From Novosphingobium sp. ST904 (GTDB taxonomy: Bacteria > Pseudomonadota > Alphaproteobacteria > Sphingomonadales > Sphingomonadaceae): a DNA stretch of 64,000 nt. The stretch lies in assembly GCF_001298105.1 (NCBI RefSeq), contig NZ_LGJH01000138.1:17775-81774 (forward strand), in the 5' to 3' direction. Position numbers and translations under genes: made by a program. The notes below the pieces were generated by a model. It had not been told where the DNA came from. It saw nothing but the letters and a program-made list of their open reading frames with translations, and made no database searches. Shown in pieces: positions 19,988-30,112 of the stretch (position 1 is its first letter; each line of letters begins with the position of its first letter).

Positions 19988-21022
19988 ATGAATGCCGGAA
20001 CCCTCAATCGCCGCCTGTTTGTTACCGTCGCCGCGGTGACGGTGCTGGCCGCCTCCCTTGCCGGCTGCTCGGGCGGGAAATCGGGCAATTCGGTCGAGAT
20101 CACCAATGTCTCCTACGATCCGACCCGCGAACTCTACCAGGCCGTGAACCCGGCCTTCGCGGCTTACTGGAAGAAGAAGACCGGACAGGACGTGACCTTC
20201 CGCATGAGCCATGGCGGATCGGGCAAGCAGAGCCGCGCGATCATCGACGGCCTCGAAGCCGATGTCGCCACGCTGGCGCTGGCCTACGATATCGACGTGA
20301 TCGCCGAGAAGGCCAAGCTGCTCCCGGCCGACTGGCAAAAGGCCCTCCCGGACAACAGTTCGCCTTACACCTCGACCATCGTCTTCCTCGTGCGCAAGGG
20401 CAATCCCAAGGGCATTCATGACTGGAACGACCTGGTGAAGCCCGGCGTGCAGGTCATCACCCCCAACCCGAAGACCAGCGGCGGCGCCCGCTGGAACTTC
20501 CTCGCTGCCTGGGCCTATGGCCGCAAGGCCGGCGGATCGGACGCTGCCGCCGAAACTTACGTGAAGCGCCTCTTCTCGCAGGTTCCCGTGCTCGACAGCG
20601 GCGCGCGCGGCGCGACGACCACTTTCGTCGAACGCGGCATCGGCGACGTGCTGCTCGCCTGGGAGAACGAAGCCCTGCTGGCCGAGAAGAAGCTGGGCGC
20701 CGGAAAGTTCGAGATCGTGGTGCCTTCCATCTCGATCCTCGCGGAACCGCCGGTCGCCGTGATCGCGGCGAACGCGAAGAAGCATGGCACCGAGGAAGTT
20801 TCCAAGGCCTACCTCGAATATCTCTACACACCGGAGGCGCAAGTCGCGATCGCGCGCAATTTCTACCGGCCCAGCGATCCCAAGATCGCCGAACAGTTCG
20901 CCAACCAGTTCCCCAAGCTGAACCTCACCACCATCGACGAGGATTTCGGCGGCTGGGGCAAGGCGCAGAAGACCTTCTTCGCTGACGGCGGCGTGTTCGA
21001 CCGCATCTACTCCAAGAAGTAA
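19988..21022 (+). CDS. sbp: Sulfate/thiosulfate-binding lipoprotein (Sbp/CysP)
   Basis: A 344-residue periplasmic binding protein. It has an N-terminal signal with lipobox LAGC near residue 27, then [15 protein letters not shown] and [14 protein letters not shown], the sulfate-binding loop of the Sbp/CysP family. Later come [19 protein letters not shown] and YLYTPEAQ, both typical. It captures sulfate or thiosulfate for CysTWA. Most relatives have a cleaved signal peptide; the lipobox suggests a membrane-anchored form. It is the first gene of a five-gene operon behind operator copy D. Confidence 0.92.
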   Translation: MNAGTLNRRLFVTVAAVTVLAASLAGCSGGKSGNSVEITNVSYDPTRELYQAVNPAFAAYWKKKTGQDVTFRMSHGGSGKQSRAIIDGLEADVATLALAYDIDVIAEKAKLLPADWQKALPDNSSPYTSTIVFLVRKGNPKGIHDWNDLVKPGVQVITPNPKTSGGARWNFLAAWAYGRKAGGSDAAAETYVKRLFSQVPVLDSGARGATTTFVERGIGDVLLAWENEALLAEKKLGAGKFEIVVPSISILAEPPVAVIAANAKKHGTEEVSKAYLEYLYTPEAQVAIARNFYRPSDPKIAEQFANQFPKLNLTTIDEDFGGWGKAQKTFFADGGVFDRIYSKK

Positions 21023-21062
21023 ACCGCGCTTTCCGGCGCCAGAATCGAGCAGGCCACTGCAG

Positions 21063-21914
21063 ATGCCATCCATGACGACGCGCAAGCCCCGATGGCGTGC
21101 GCCCTCCGTTCTGCCGGGCTTCGGGCTGACCTTCGGGTTCAGCCTGGCCTGGCTGTCCCTGATCGTGCTGATCCCGCTGTCCACCCTGTTCCTCAAGTCT
21201 GCCGGCATGGGCTGGCAGGCTTTCGTGGACGTGGGCTTTTCCGAACGCGCCCTCACCGCCTATCGCCTGAGCTTCGGCACCGCCATCGCCGCCGCGCTGG
21301 TCAACGCGGTGTTCGGCCTGCTCGTCGCCTGGGTTCTCGTGCGCTACGAATTTCCCGGAAAGCGCGTGATTTCCGCGCTGGTTGACCTGCCCTTCGCGCT
21401 TCCCACCGCCGTTGCCGGCATCGCCCTCACCGCGCTTTACGCGCCGAGCGGCTGGGTCGGGCAATATCTCGATCCGCTGGGAATCAAGGTTGCCTTCACG
21501 CCGATCGGCATCACCGTGGCGCTGGTCTTCATCGGCCTGCCCTTCGTGGTGCGCTCGGTCGAACCGGTCCTTGCCGATCTCGGCAAGGACGTGGAGGAAG
21601 CCGCCGCAACGCTGGGCGCCAACCGTGCGCAGACGTTCGCACGGGTCATCTTCCCGGCGATCCTGCCCGCGCTGTTCACCGGCTTCGCGCTGTCCTTCGC
21701 ACGCGGGGTGGGCGAATACGGCTCGGTGATCTTCATCTCGGGCAACATGCCCGGCCGCACGGAGATCGCGCCGCTGCTAATCGTCACCCAGCTCGAACAA
21801 TACAATTACGACGGCGCCACCGCCATCGCGATGGTCATGATGCTGGTGTCCTTCGCGGTGCTCTTCACGCTCAACGCCCTCCAGTCCATCCGCCGCAGGA
21901 GGCTTGGCGCATGA
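21063..21914 (+). CDS. cysT: Sulfate ABC transporter permease CysT (CysU)
   Basis: A 283-residue inner-membrane permease with about six membrane segments. [20 protein letters not shown] is the first helix, [20 protein letters not shown] is typical of CysT, and the EAA loop is [19 protein letters not shown]. It pairs with CysW to form the membrane channel. Two in-frame ATGs exist (21063 and 21072); the first is used. It overlaps cysW by 4 bases. Confidence 0.93.
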   Translation: MPSMTTRKPRWRAPSVLPGFGLTFGFSLAWLSLIVLIPLSTLFLKSAGMGWQAFVDVGFSERALTAYRLSFGTAIAAALVNAVFGLLVAWVLVRYEFPGKRVISALVDLPFALPTAVAGIALTALYAPSGWVGQYLDPLGIKVAFTPIGITVALVFIGLPFVVRSVEPVLADLGKDVEEAAATLGANRAQTFARVIFPAILPALFTGFALSFARGVGEYGSVIFISGNMPGRTEIAPLLIVTQLEQYNYDGATAIAMVMMLVSFAVLFTLNALQSIRRRRLGA

Positions 21915-22758
21915 CCCGGAAAACGCGCCGGATCACCCCCGGAACCGAAAGCAGGACCGCGCAGGTACTGCTGATCCTCATCGCGCTCGCCTTTCTGGCG
22001 TTCTTCCTGATGCTGCCGCTGGTCGCGGTTTTCAGCGAAGCCCTGAAGCAGGGGATCGCTCCCTTCCTGGACGCCGTGTCCAACCCCGACGCGCTGTCCG
22101 CGATCAAGCTCACGCTGATCATCGCCGCGATCAGCGTGCCGCTCAACATGGTCTTCGGCCTCGCCGCAAGCTGGGCCATCACCAAGTTCAGCTTCCCCGG
22201 CAAGAACCTGCTGCTCACCCTGATCGACCTGCCGTTTTCGGTCTCCCCGGTGGTTTCTGGCCTGATCTTCGTGCTTTTGTTCGGAGCGCAGGGCCTGCTG
22301 GGACCATGGCTTTCCGCCCACGGCCTGAAGATCATCTTCGCGGTGCCCGGCATCATCCTGGCCACCGTCTTCATCACTTTCCCCTTCGTCGCCCGCGAAC
22401 TGATCCCGCTGATGATGGAGCAGGGCAAGGATGACGAGGAAGCCGCGCTTTCGCTGGACGCCAATGGCTGGCAGACCTTCTGGCACGTCACCCTGCCGAA
22501 CATCCGCTGGGGCCTGCTCTACGGCGTACTGCTGTGCAACGCGCGCGCCATGGGCGAATTCGGCGCCGTCTCGGTCGTCTCGGGGCACATCCGGGGCGAG
22601 ACCAACACCATGCCGCTGCATGTCGAGATACTCTACAACGAATACGACTTCGTCGGAGCCTTCGCCGTGGCCTCGCTGCTGGCTGCGCTCGCGCTCGTCA
22701 CGCTGGTCCTCAAGACCGTGCTCGAATGGCGCTTCGACCTTCACTCGGGAGCAAGGCA

Positions 22759-22762
<4 letters not shown>
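21911..22762 (+). CDS. cysW: Sulfate ABC transporter permease CysW
   Basis: A 283-residue permease paralogous to Cys[21 protein letters not shown] and the EAA loop [20 protein letters not shown] identify CysW. The ATG overlaps the cysT stop (ATGA) and its own stop overlaps the cysA start, so the complex is translated in step. Confidence 0.93.
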
Positions 22763-23723
<961 letters not shown>

Positions 23724-23727
<4 letters not shown>

Positions 23728-23885
23728 CCAGCCCCGCACCCGGCTCCCCCTCGGACAAGCAGCTTGAAGAGAGCATCGCCAGCGTGCGCGATGCCCTGAA
23801 GAACCTGCGCTACGGCAATGTCTCGCTGACCATCCATGACGGCCGCGTCGTCCAGATCGACGTCACGGAGAAGAAGCGCTTCTAG
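23724..23885 (+). CDS. Small DUF2292 (YezD-like) protein of the sulfate operon
   Basis: A 53-residue protein whose ATG overlaps the cysA stop by 4 bases. The conserved core is [34 protein letters not shown], here split as [16 protein letters not shown] and [12 protein letters not shown]. The pattern of Arg-Tyr-Gly-x-Val then a beta-hairpin and Gln-Ile-Asp-x-Thr-Glu-Lys is that of the DUF2292/YezD family, often found in sulfur-assimilation operons. It has no membrane segment. The role is unknown; co-translation with CysA suggests a regulator or accessory of the ATPase. Its last 4 bases overlap the convergent MerC-like gene. Confidence 0.8.
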
Positions 23886-24319
23886 CGCGACGGGCCGGCT
23901 GACTCGCACTCGTTGCAAGGCAGCCGCTTCTGCCAGTTCCAGCCGTGGCCGAGCACCAGCATCGCGCTGCCGGCCACGGTCAGGCCCGTCTCGCCCAGCG
24001 GCAGGCCGGCGGGCCATACCGCAAGAACGAGGCAGACGATGCCAGCCCCGCCGACAATGCCCGGCCCGATCGCGCCGTGCCGCCGATAGCCCATCAGGAA
24101 CGCCGCCAGCGCCGCAGGTGCGACCAGGCCGAGCACGGCCACATGAAACGCCTCCGACTGGAAGAATGAGCCAAGCAGGCCGGGCAGGAGGAAGAGCAGC
24201 AGCGGCAGCGCAAGGCAGTGGACCATGCAGAGCGCCGAGGCCGAGATCGCGGTGGATTCCACGAAATCGGCAAGCAGCCTCTGTCTCCGGACCTGCCGGA
24301 CTCCACACTGCTCGCTCAT
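23882..24319 (-). CDS. MerC-domain membrane protein
   Basis: A 145-residue inner-membrane protein. Residues about 20-45 hold a helix with SASALCMVHCLALPLLL, where Cys-x-x-x-x-Cys-Leu-Ala-Leu-Pro is the MerC metal site. Three further hydrophobic helices follow, and a cytoplasmic tail has Lys-Arg-Leu-Pro-Cys-Asn-Glu-Cys. MerC proteins move soft or transition metal ions. Here no mer genes are present; instead the gene is divergent from a DUF1826 gene with a Zur-box-like site between them, so zinc is the probable ion. The ATG at 24319 follows GGAGCCGGG. Confidence 0.78.
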   Translation of the reverse strand: MSEQCGVRQVRRQRLLADFVESTAISASALCMVHCLALPLLLFLLPGLLGSFFQSEAFHVAVLGLVAPAALAAFLMGYRRHGAIGPGIVGGAGIVCLVLAVWPAGLPLGETGLTVAGSAMLVLGHGWNWQKRLPCNECESAGPSR

Positions 24320-24345
24320 CAACCCGGCTCCTGCTCAATTAAGGT

Positions 24346-24363
24346 ATGTTACAACATCACATT
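24346..24363. promoter_or_regulatory. Zur-box-like site between MerC-like and DUF1826 genes
   Basis: ATGTTACAACATCACATT, in which ATGTT and AACAT form an inverted repeat. It shares 16 of 18 bases with the site before the ZnuD-type receptor (25683-25700) and resembles known zinc-uptake-regulator boxes with TGTTA/TAACA arms. It lies in the divergent gap and could control both genes. Confidence 0.6.
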
Positions 24364-24409
24364 GCTTGTGCTAGATGGGGCCTCCTTCGCGAATGAAAAG
24401 GCCTCTCCC

Positions 24410-24997
24410 GTGGAAAATGATCTCTGTCCTCCTGAAATCCGTCCGCACGAGGCACTCGCGCGGATAGCCCGGCCGGGTACCGACGTCGCGCTGTGGGAAC
24501 GGCATCTCGATGCGGCGCTGGAACAGGAACTGGCAGCCCTGAAACTTGCCGAGCTTGACGACCTGACCTTCGAATGCACCATCCCCGATCTTGCCGCGGG
24601 CATTGCGCAGGCCCTGGATGACGCCGGCTATCCGCACTGTCCGGCGCTGCGCCGCGACATCGCCATGCTCGCACGCTGCCATGTCGAGGTACTGGCTGCG
24701 GAGCGGATCCGGTTGCGGCTGGAAGTGATCGAGACCGACGCCTGCCGGCGGTTCCACGCCGATTTCGTAACGGTCCGCACGATCACGACTTATCTCGGGC
24801 GCGGCACGCAGTGGACGCAGGCCCCCGGTTCGGACTGGCAGCCCGAGATGATCCGCGAACTATCGGCCGGGACGGTGGCAATGTTCAAAGGCCGTCTGCT
24901 TCAACCGGAACCATCCATCCTGCATCGCTCACCGCCCATCGCAGAATCGGGAGAATCCCGTCTGGTGCTGGTTATCGACTCGATGGAAGCGCGCTAG
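24410..24997 (+). CDS. DUF1826 family protein, probable zinc-limitation protein
   Basis: A 195-residue soluble protein from GTG 24410, preceded by GAAAAGG. Upstream in-frame codons would lie over the Zur-like site. The C-terminal half has VIETDACRRFHADFVTVRTI, then TTYLGRGTQWT and a Gly-Thr-Val-Ala-Met-Phe-Lys-Gly strand. This Cys/His-containing cupin-like pattern is that of DUF1826. Members are commonly found in Zur regulons, next to zinc chaperones or zinc uptake genes. The conserved Cys, His and Glu may bind a metal. The biochemical function is unknown. Confidence 0.75.
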   Translation: MENDLCPPEIRPHEALARIARPGTDVALWERHLDAALEQELAALKLAELDDLTFECTIPDLAAGIAQALDDAGYPHCPALRRDIAMLARCHVEVLAAERIRLRLEVIETDACRRFHADFVTVRTITTYLGRGTQWTQAPGSDWQPEMIRELSAGTVAMFKGRLLQPEPSILHRSPPIAESGESRLVLVIDSMEAR

Positions 24998-25086
24998 GCC
25001 GCCTTCACCGTCCGGTTCCCGCAGGCGCGACGAACGGTGTGTCCCGTGCGATCATCTCGCCGGGACGGGGCTACCTCGAAAGTTCT

Positions 25087-25104
25087 GAGACGATATAACG
25101 TCTC
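25087..25104. repeat. Perfect inverted repeat immediately before the CHAP gene
   Basis: GAGACG and CGTCTC flank ATATAA and end three bases before the ATG at 25108. The element includes a TATAAC-like -10 sequence. No purine-rich ribosome site is visible, so it could be an operator over a promoter with a very short leader, or an RNA hairpin at the start codon. Confidence 0.4.
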
Positions 25105-25107
25105 TCC

Positions 25108-25620
25108 ATGAAAATGGTTCCCGTGGTCGCCGCCGCCATCCTTTCCCTCGCTGCCCAGATGTTCGCCGCGCCGGCGTTCGCGCAGCATCTGCAATGCGTG
25201 CCCTATGCCCGCGCGCAGTCGGGGATCGGCATTCACGGCAACGCGGCGACATGGTGGGGCCAGGCCGAAGGCACCTACAAGCGCGGTCATCTGCCCAAAG
25301 CGGGATCGGTCCTCGTCTTCAAGTCCACCTCGGCGATGCCTTACGGCCATGTCGCGACGATCCGCGAAGTGGTGGATGCCCGCCACGTCATGCTCGACCA
25401 CGCCAACTGGTCCGGCCCCGGCCTGATCGAACGCAGCGCCCTTGCCGAAGACGTGTCCGAAGCGGGCGACTGGAGCAACGTGCGCGTCTGGTACGGGCCG
25501 AGCCATTCGCTGGGTTCGCGCGAAAATCCGACTTACGGCTTCATCTACGGGTCCAGCGCGGCAGACGGCACCGAACTGGCCACCGCGAAGGATGACGACG
25601 CCCCCGGCAAGGCCGGCTGA
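25108..25620 (+). CDS. Secreted CHAP-domain amidase-like protein
   Basis: A 170-residue protein with a signal peptide (VVAAAILSLAAQMFAAPAFA, cleavage near residue 26). A CHAP domain follows: the catalytic Cys is in HLQCVPYARAQSG near residue 31, and the His is in MPYGHVATI near residue 84. The Trp-Trp-Gly-Gln and Lys-Ala-Gly-Ser-Val-Leu-Val-Phe motifs are typical of sphingomonad CHAP proteins. It probably cleaves peptidoglycan cross-links in the periplasm. No ribosome site is obvious (see the inverted repeat before it). It lies between two zinc-related genes but shows no zinc-specific feature. Confidence 0.82.
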   Translation: MKMVPVVAAAILSLAAQMFAAPAFAQHLQCVPYARAQSGIGIHGNAATWWGQAEGTYKRGHLPKAGSVLVFKSTSAMPYGHVATIREVVDARHVMLDHANWSGPGLIERSALAEDVSEAGDWSNVRVWYGPSHSLGSRENPTYGFIYGSSAADGTELATAKDDDAPGKAG

Positions 25621-25643
25621 GCAGGCAGCGGATATTTCCCGAT

Positions 25644-25661
25644 TGTAACATATTGATAACA
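25644..25661. promoter_or_regulatory. Zur-box-like site, distal copy before the ZnuD-type receptor
   Basis: TGTAACATATTGATAACA is an imperfect inverted repeat with TGTAACA and TGATAACA arms. It lies 39 bases upstream of the proximal copy and about 80 bases before the receptor start. Confidence 0.45.
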
Positions 25662-25682
25662 GGACAATCCCCCTGTTGAGTA

Positions 25683-25700
25683 ATGTTATCACATCACATT
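25683..25700. promoter_or_regulatory. Zur-box-like site, proximal copy before the ZnuD-type receptor
   Basis: ATGTTATCACATCACATT, 16 of 18 identical to the site at 24346-24363. It ends 38 bases before the receptor start, where a repressor would block transcription. Confidence 0.6.
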
Positions 25701-25738
25701 AGAGAAAGCCTCCTTTCCGATCCCAGGGGGTTGGTTCC

Positions 25739-27847
25739 TTGTCCGTCCGTATCCTGCACCGATCCGCCGTATCCCTCATCGCGCTGATCCCGGCCGCCGC
25801 TTTCGCCGAGGCTCCCGCGCCGGAATCGCGCGAAATTCTCGTCACCTCCGCGCCGCTGGAAGAGACCGCGGACGAAACCGCCACGCCGGTCATCACGCTG
25901 GTCGGTGACGAACTCGCTCATCGCCGGCAGGGCACCCTGGGAGAGACCCTCGCCGGCCAGCCCGGCATCCATTTCGACAACTTCGGCGGCGGTGCCAGCC
26001 GGCCGGTGATCCGTGGCCAGACCTCGCCGCGCGTGCAGGTCCTGTCGGACAGCGCCAATGTGCAGGATGCCTCGGGCATTTCGGCCGACCATGCCATCAC
26101 CGGCGAGCCGCTGCTGCTGCGCGGCATCGAAGTCCTGCGCGGCCCGGCCGCCCTGCTTTACGGCGGCGGCGCGATCGGCGGCGCGGTGAACCTGCTCGAC
26201 ACCAAGATCCCCACCGCCATCCCGGCCAGCGGCATTTCCGGCGCGGGCGAGGCCCGGCTCGGCACCGGGGATGACGAGCGCTCGGTCGTGGGCGGCGTCA
26301 CCGTGGGTTCGGGCACTCTGGCGCTGCGGCTTGAGGGCGCGCACCGCGAGGCGGACGACTACCGCGTGCCCGGCGCCTTCGGCGAGCGCCGCGTTGCCGG
26401 ATCGTGGAACGAAAGCTCCACCTTCACCGCCGGTGGATCGTGGGTCGGCCCGGACGGCTATCTCGGCGTCGCCTATACCCGCGTGACCGGGAAGTACGGG
26501 CTCCCCGGCCACAGCCACGAATACGAGGACTGCCACACGCACGGCGCCAGCCTTCACTGCGGGTCTCACGACGATCACGACGACCACGATCATGGCGAGG
26601 ATAACCACGACCATGAGCACGAGGAGGAAAGCATCTTCGTGAAGATGCGCAGCGAGCGGTTCGACATTCGCGGCGAATATCGCGACCCCCTGCCCGGCTT
26701 CGAACGCGTCCGCTTCCGCATGGCGCACACCAACTACCGCAATGACGAGATCGAGCACGACGAGATCGCCACCGCTTATCGCAACAAGGCCTTCGACGTT
26801 CGCTTCGAACTGACGCACAAGGCCGTGGCGGGCTTCCGCGGAGTCTTCGGCGTCCAGCACTCCGACAGCACTTTCAGCGGCATCCACGCCGTGGTCGAGG
26901 ACGACGTGACCCGTTACACGCCGTTCGACATCAGCAATACCGCCCTGTTCCTGCACGAAAGCCGCGACTTCGGCCCGGTCCGCATCGAGGCCGCCGTGCG
27001 CCAGGAATGGCAGCGCATCCGCCCGCAAACCTCGCTGGCCGCGTTCATGCCCTCCAGCGCGCACGATCCCTTCTCGGTCTCGGCCTCGGCGCTGTGGAAG
27101 GTGGTGGATGGCTACTCGCTGGCGCTCTCGCTCGCCCGGTCGCAGCGCGCGCCCAACGTGCAGGAACTCTACGCCTTCGGCCCACACTTCGCCTCGAACA
27201 CTTACGAGATCGGCATGGTGACGGGCCGTACCTTCAACGGCATGGCATCGACCGAAAACCGTCTGGAAACCGGCAAGTCGATCAACCTGACGTTCCGCAA
27301 GACCAGCGGCGCCACCACCTTCACACTCGGGGCCTATCACCAGCGCGTGGACAACTACATCTATGGCCAGACGCTAGACCAGTACGAGGAGTTTCGCCTG
27401 ATCCACTACGTGGCGGCGGATGCGACCTTCACCGGCGTGGACGGCGAGTTGCGCCACCAGATCATGCCGGAACTGGGCGTCTCGCTCTTCGGCGATTACG
27501 TGCGCGCCAAGCTGAAGGACGATCTGGGGAACCTTCCCCGTATCCCGCCCGGCCGCCTCGGCACGCGCGTCGATGCGGCAACCGGCCCGTTCACGGCGGA
27601 GGCGGAATATTACCGCACCTTCAAGCAGGACCGCATCGCCGACTTCGAGACCGCGACACCGGGCTACGACATGCTCAACCTGACGCTGTCCTACAAGCTC
27701 GACCTCGGCACCGACCGCTGGGCCGAACTCTTCGCGCGCGGCACCAACCTGACGAATTCGTTCGCGCTCAACCACGCCTCCTTCGTGAAGGACGCCTCGC
27801 CGCTGCGCGGGCGGAACTTCGTGTTCGGCGTGAGAACGGCCTTCTGA
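25739..27847 (+). CDS. znuD: Zinc TonB-dependent receptor, ZnuD type
   Basis: A 702-residue outer-membrane receptor from TTG 25739, with AGGGGG 8 bases upstream and a signal peptide ending Ala-Phe-Ala. The plug has RPVIRGQTSPRVQVLSDSA and IEVLRGPAALLYGGGAIGGA. A long extracellular loop, residues about 258-297, is extremely rich in His, Asp and Glu (for example HDDHDDHDHGEDNHDHEHEE) with two cysteines, a zinc-catching feature of ZnuD. The C terminus ends in the strand FVFGVRTAF. It imports zinc when Zur is relieved; two Zur-like boxes precede it. It meets the convergent Hsp70-like gene with no gap. Confidence 0.88.
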   Translation: MSVRILHRSAVSLIALIPAAAFAEAPAPESREILVTSAPLEETADETATPVITLVGDELAHRRQGTLGETLAGQPGIHFDNFGGGASRPVIRGQTSPRVQVLSDSANVQDASGISADHAITGEPLLLRGIEVLRGPAALLYGGGAIGGAVNLLDTKIPTAIPASGISGAGEARLGTGDDERSVVGGVTVGSGTLALRLEGAHREADDYRVPGAFGERRVAGSWNESSTFTAGGSWVGPDGYLGVAYTRVTGKYGLPGHSHEYEDCHTHGASLHCGSHDDHDDHDHGEDNHDHEHEEESIFVKMRSERFDIRGEYRDPLPGFERVRFRMAHTNYRNDEIEHDEIATAYRNKAFDVRFELTHKAVAGFRGVFGVQHSDSTFSGIHAVVEDDVTRYTPFDISNTALFLHESRDFGPVRIEAAVRQEWQRIRPQTSLAAFMPSSAHDPFSVSASALWKVVDGYSLALSLARSQRAPNVQELYAFGPHFASNTYEIGMVTGRTFNGMASTENRLETGKSINLTFRKTSGATTFTLGAYHQRVDNYIYGQTLDQYEEFRLIHYVAADATFTGVDGELRHQIMPELGVSLFGDYVRAKLKDDLGNLPRIPPGRLGTRVDAATGPFTAEAEYYRTFKQDRIADFETATPGYDMLNLTLSYKLDLGTDRWAELFARGTNLTNSFALNHASFVKDASPLRGRNFVFGVRTAF

Positions 27848-29170
27848 TCAGTCGGCAGTATCGTCCTGAACGGTCCACTCGCGCAGGTCGGGTTCACTCC
27901 CGATCAGCGCGAGCCCGTGCGCGATCGAGGTGAGTTCCTCGCCGCTGTCGATGCGGCTTTCGCCGAAGCGGGCCTCGAACATGCGGCGCACCGCCGGGAT
28001 CAGCGAGGAGCCGCCCGTCAGGAACACGTGGTCGATCTGGTCGGCCGCCATGCCCGCCCGCTGGAGCGCAAGATCGACGGTCTCGGCGATGCGCTGGAGG
28101 TCTGGGGCGATCCACTCCTCGAACTCCGCACGGGTCACGTCGGCCTCGATCGAGAGTTCCGGGCTTTCGAAATGGAAGTGCGCGCGATCGTCGCCCGACA
28201 GGCTGCGCTTCAGCTTGCCCACCGCATCGTAGAGCGGATAGCCCAGTTCGTTCTCCACCACCGCGATCATGCGCCCGATCGCCGCGCCATCGGTGGCGCT
28301 GCGCTTGAGCCGCGCCAGTTCCTCCAGCGTGCGCCGGTTGCGCATCAGCGCAAGGCGGGACCAGTCGCCGAAATCGACGAAGTGTCCGTCCGGGATCTGC
28401 AGCACCTTGTCGAACGAGCGATAGGTGCCGCCCTTGCCCAGCATCGGCAGCACGAGACGGTCCATGATGCGGTAGTCGAACCTGTCCCCGGCGATGCCGA
28501 CACCCGCCGACCCGAGCGGCGTGCAGCGCTTGGCCGTTCCCGGCGCCTCCACCCGCACGATCGAGAAGTCGCTGGTGCCGCCGCCGAAGTCCGCCACCAG
28601 CAACGTGGCCGGATCGGACAGGCGCGAGGCAAAGCTGTAGGCCGCGCCCAGCGGTTCGTAGACATAGTGGATCTCGCTGCCGAGCATCGAGAACATCGCG
28701 TCATAGCGTGTCCGCGCCAGCGCCGCGTCGGGCCGCGCGCCGACATAGCGCACCGGTCGGCCGACGATGACCCGGCCGGGCAGGTTCCTTGCCGCCTCGC
28801 CGCCATGCGCGATGAGATGTTCCAGGAACACGCGGCCCAGTTCCTCGAAGCGCAGGCGCTTCTCGAACAGGTTGGCGCTGTCGAAGCCGGGATTGGCGGC
28901 AACCGACTTGAACGATTGCAGGAACCTGCTGCCTTGCGGAAAATCCAGGAATTCGGCGATGGCCCATGGCCCCGCCTCATGCGCCAGGCCGCCCCGCACA
29001 TCGTCGTCCTGCCAGAAGCACAGCGCCGAGCGGAACACCGAGCCGGTGCCGTCGGGCGCGGCGAAATCGACCAGTCCGGCACCGCCTTCTCCATCGGAAA
29101 GGGCCATGACCGAATTGGTCGTGCCGAAGTCGATGCCGACAGTACGCGCGGCGGTCATGCCATCGGACAT
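27848..29170 (-). CDS. Hsp70-like ATPase of the YegD type
   Basis: A 440-residue protein with the Hsp70 actin-like fold: VGIDFGTTNSVMALSD (phosphate 1), VADFGGGTSDFSIVRV (phosphate 2) and HVFLTGGSSLIPAVRRMF (adenosine loop). It lacks the C-terminal peptide-binding and lid domains of DnaK, which is the YegD arrangement. The client and role are unknown; such proteins may be stress chaperone regulators. It starts at 29170, with an alternative ATG four codons later. No partner J-protein is nearby. Confidence 0.85.
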   Translation of the reverse strand: MSDGMTAARTVGIDFGTTNSVMALSDGEGGAGLVDFAAPDGTGSVFRSALCFWQDDDVRGGLAHEAGPWAIAEFLDFPQGSRFLQSFKSVAANPGFDSANLFEKRLRFEELGRVFLEHLIAHGGEAARNLPGRVIVGRPVRYVGARPDAALARTRYDAMFSMLGSEIHYVYEPLGAAYSFASRLSDPATLLVADFGGGTSDFSIVRVEAPGTAKRCTPLGSAGVGIAGDRFDYRIMDRLVLPMLGKGGTYRSFDKVLQIPDGHFVDFGDWSRLALMRNRRTLEELARLKRSATDGAAIGRMIAVVENELGYPLYDAVGKLKRSLSGDDRAHFHFESPELSIEADVTRAEFEEWIAPDLQRIAETVDLALQRAGMAADQIDHVFLTGGSSLIPAVRRMFEARFGESRIDSGEELTSIAHGLALIGSEPDLREWTVQDDTAD

Positions 29171-29311
29171 GGTGCTGATTCCTTGATCGGGGGACGGCCG
29201 AGGCCTTTGGCAGGCAAGGCCGCTTCACGCAACCTTGCTGTCCGGCCGCCTCCCCGATGGCGAAGCTGTTCGGTCAGCTCCGCCCGTCAGCTTGCGCGCG
29301 GGAGCGCGAAC

Positions 29312-29935
29312 TCAACTGGTCTTTTCGAAAGCGGCGGTGATGCGGACCTGCACGTCGTCGCTGACAGCGGGCACATACTTCGAGACGCCGAATTCCGAGC
29401 GCTTGAGCGTGCCGGTCGCGCTGAAGCCGATCGTGTAGGCCTTGTTCATCGGGTTCACGCCGGCGCCGCCGAACGTCGCGTCGAGGACCATGGGCTTCGT
29501 GACGCCATGCAGGGTGACAGTGCCGGAAATGCGCGCGGTGCGCGGGCCGGTCTGCTCGACCTTGCGGGACACGAACCGGATCGTTGGATACGTCGCCGCG
29601 TCGAACCAGTCGGCGCTGCGCAGTTCCTCGTCGAGCGTGTCATTGGTGGTCGCGATGCGGGCGACCGGCAGAGACACGTCGAGCGTGGTGGCCGCGAGCG
29701 CCTTGGGATCGAGCGAGAGCGAACCGGTGGCGCCGGGGATCGTGCCGAAGAAATCGTTGAAACCGAAGTGGTTCACCGCGAACTGGGCAAGGGTGTGATT
29801 GCTCTCGACCTTGTAGGTTCCGGCCTGGACGGCTTCGGGCGCAGCCGATGCCTGCGCCGTGACGAGAGAGGGCGCCACGGCGAGCGCGGGCGCGGCAGCG
29901 GCCAGCAGAAGGGCGGTGAACGAGACGGTCTTCAT
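29312..29935 (-). CDS. YceI family periplasmic lipid-binding protein
   Basis: A 207-residue secreted protein starting at 29935 behind GGAGCTCCC. The signal peptide runs to about residue 30. The YceI beta-barrel follows, with YKVESNHTLAQFAVNHFGFN, the Ser-Ala-Asp-Trp-Phe-Asp-Ala-Ala-Thr-Tyr-Pro motif and VTLHGVTKPMVLDATFGG. The barrel binds isoprenoid or other lipids in the periplasm. The neighbours give no specific role. Confidence 0.9.
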   Translation of the reverse strand: MKTVSFTALLLAAAAPALAVAPSLVTAQASAAPEAVQAGTYKVESNHTLAQFAVNHFGFNDFFGTIPGATGSLSLDPKALAATTLDVSLPVARIATTNDTLDEELRSADWFDAATYPTIRFVSRKVEQTGPRTARISGTVTLHGVTKPMVLDATFGGAGVNPMNKAYTIGFSATGTLKRSEFGVSKYVPAVSDDVQVRITAAFEKTS

Positions 29936-30112
29936 GGGAGCTCCAATGGATGGGCGCGGCGGGAATGGCCCCGGCCGATCTTGGCCGTGGCTATGCCGCC
30001 GCTCCCCCATCGGGATAATCCCTCGATTTGGGTAATATCTTTCAACCCGGAGTTGAAAATGCCCCGGATCGAAGCGAAACGCCGGGCGCCGATGGCAGGC
30101 GCGCGTGCCGTG

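Noticed and set aside
23882..24319. Mercury resistance gene
   Set aside because: The MerC-type motif is present, but there is no merR, merT, merP or merA; a Zur-like site points to zinc.
24218..24409. Longer N terminus for the DUF1826 protein
   Set aside because: The frame is open upstream but would overlap the MerC-like gene and the Zur-like site, and lacks a ribosome site and family similarity.
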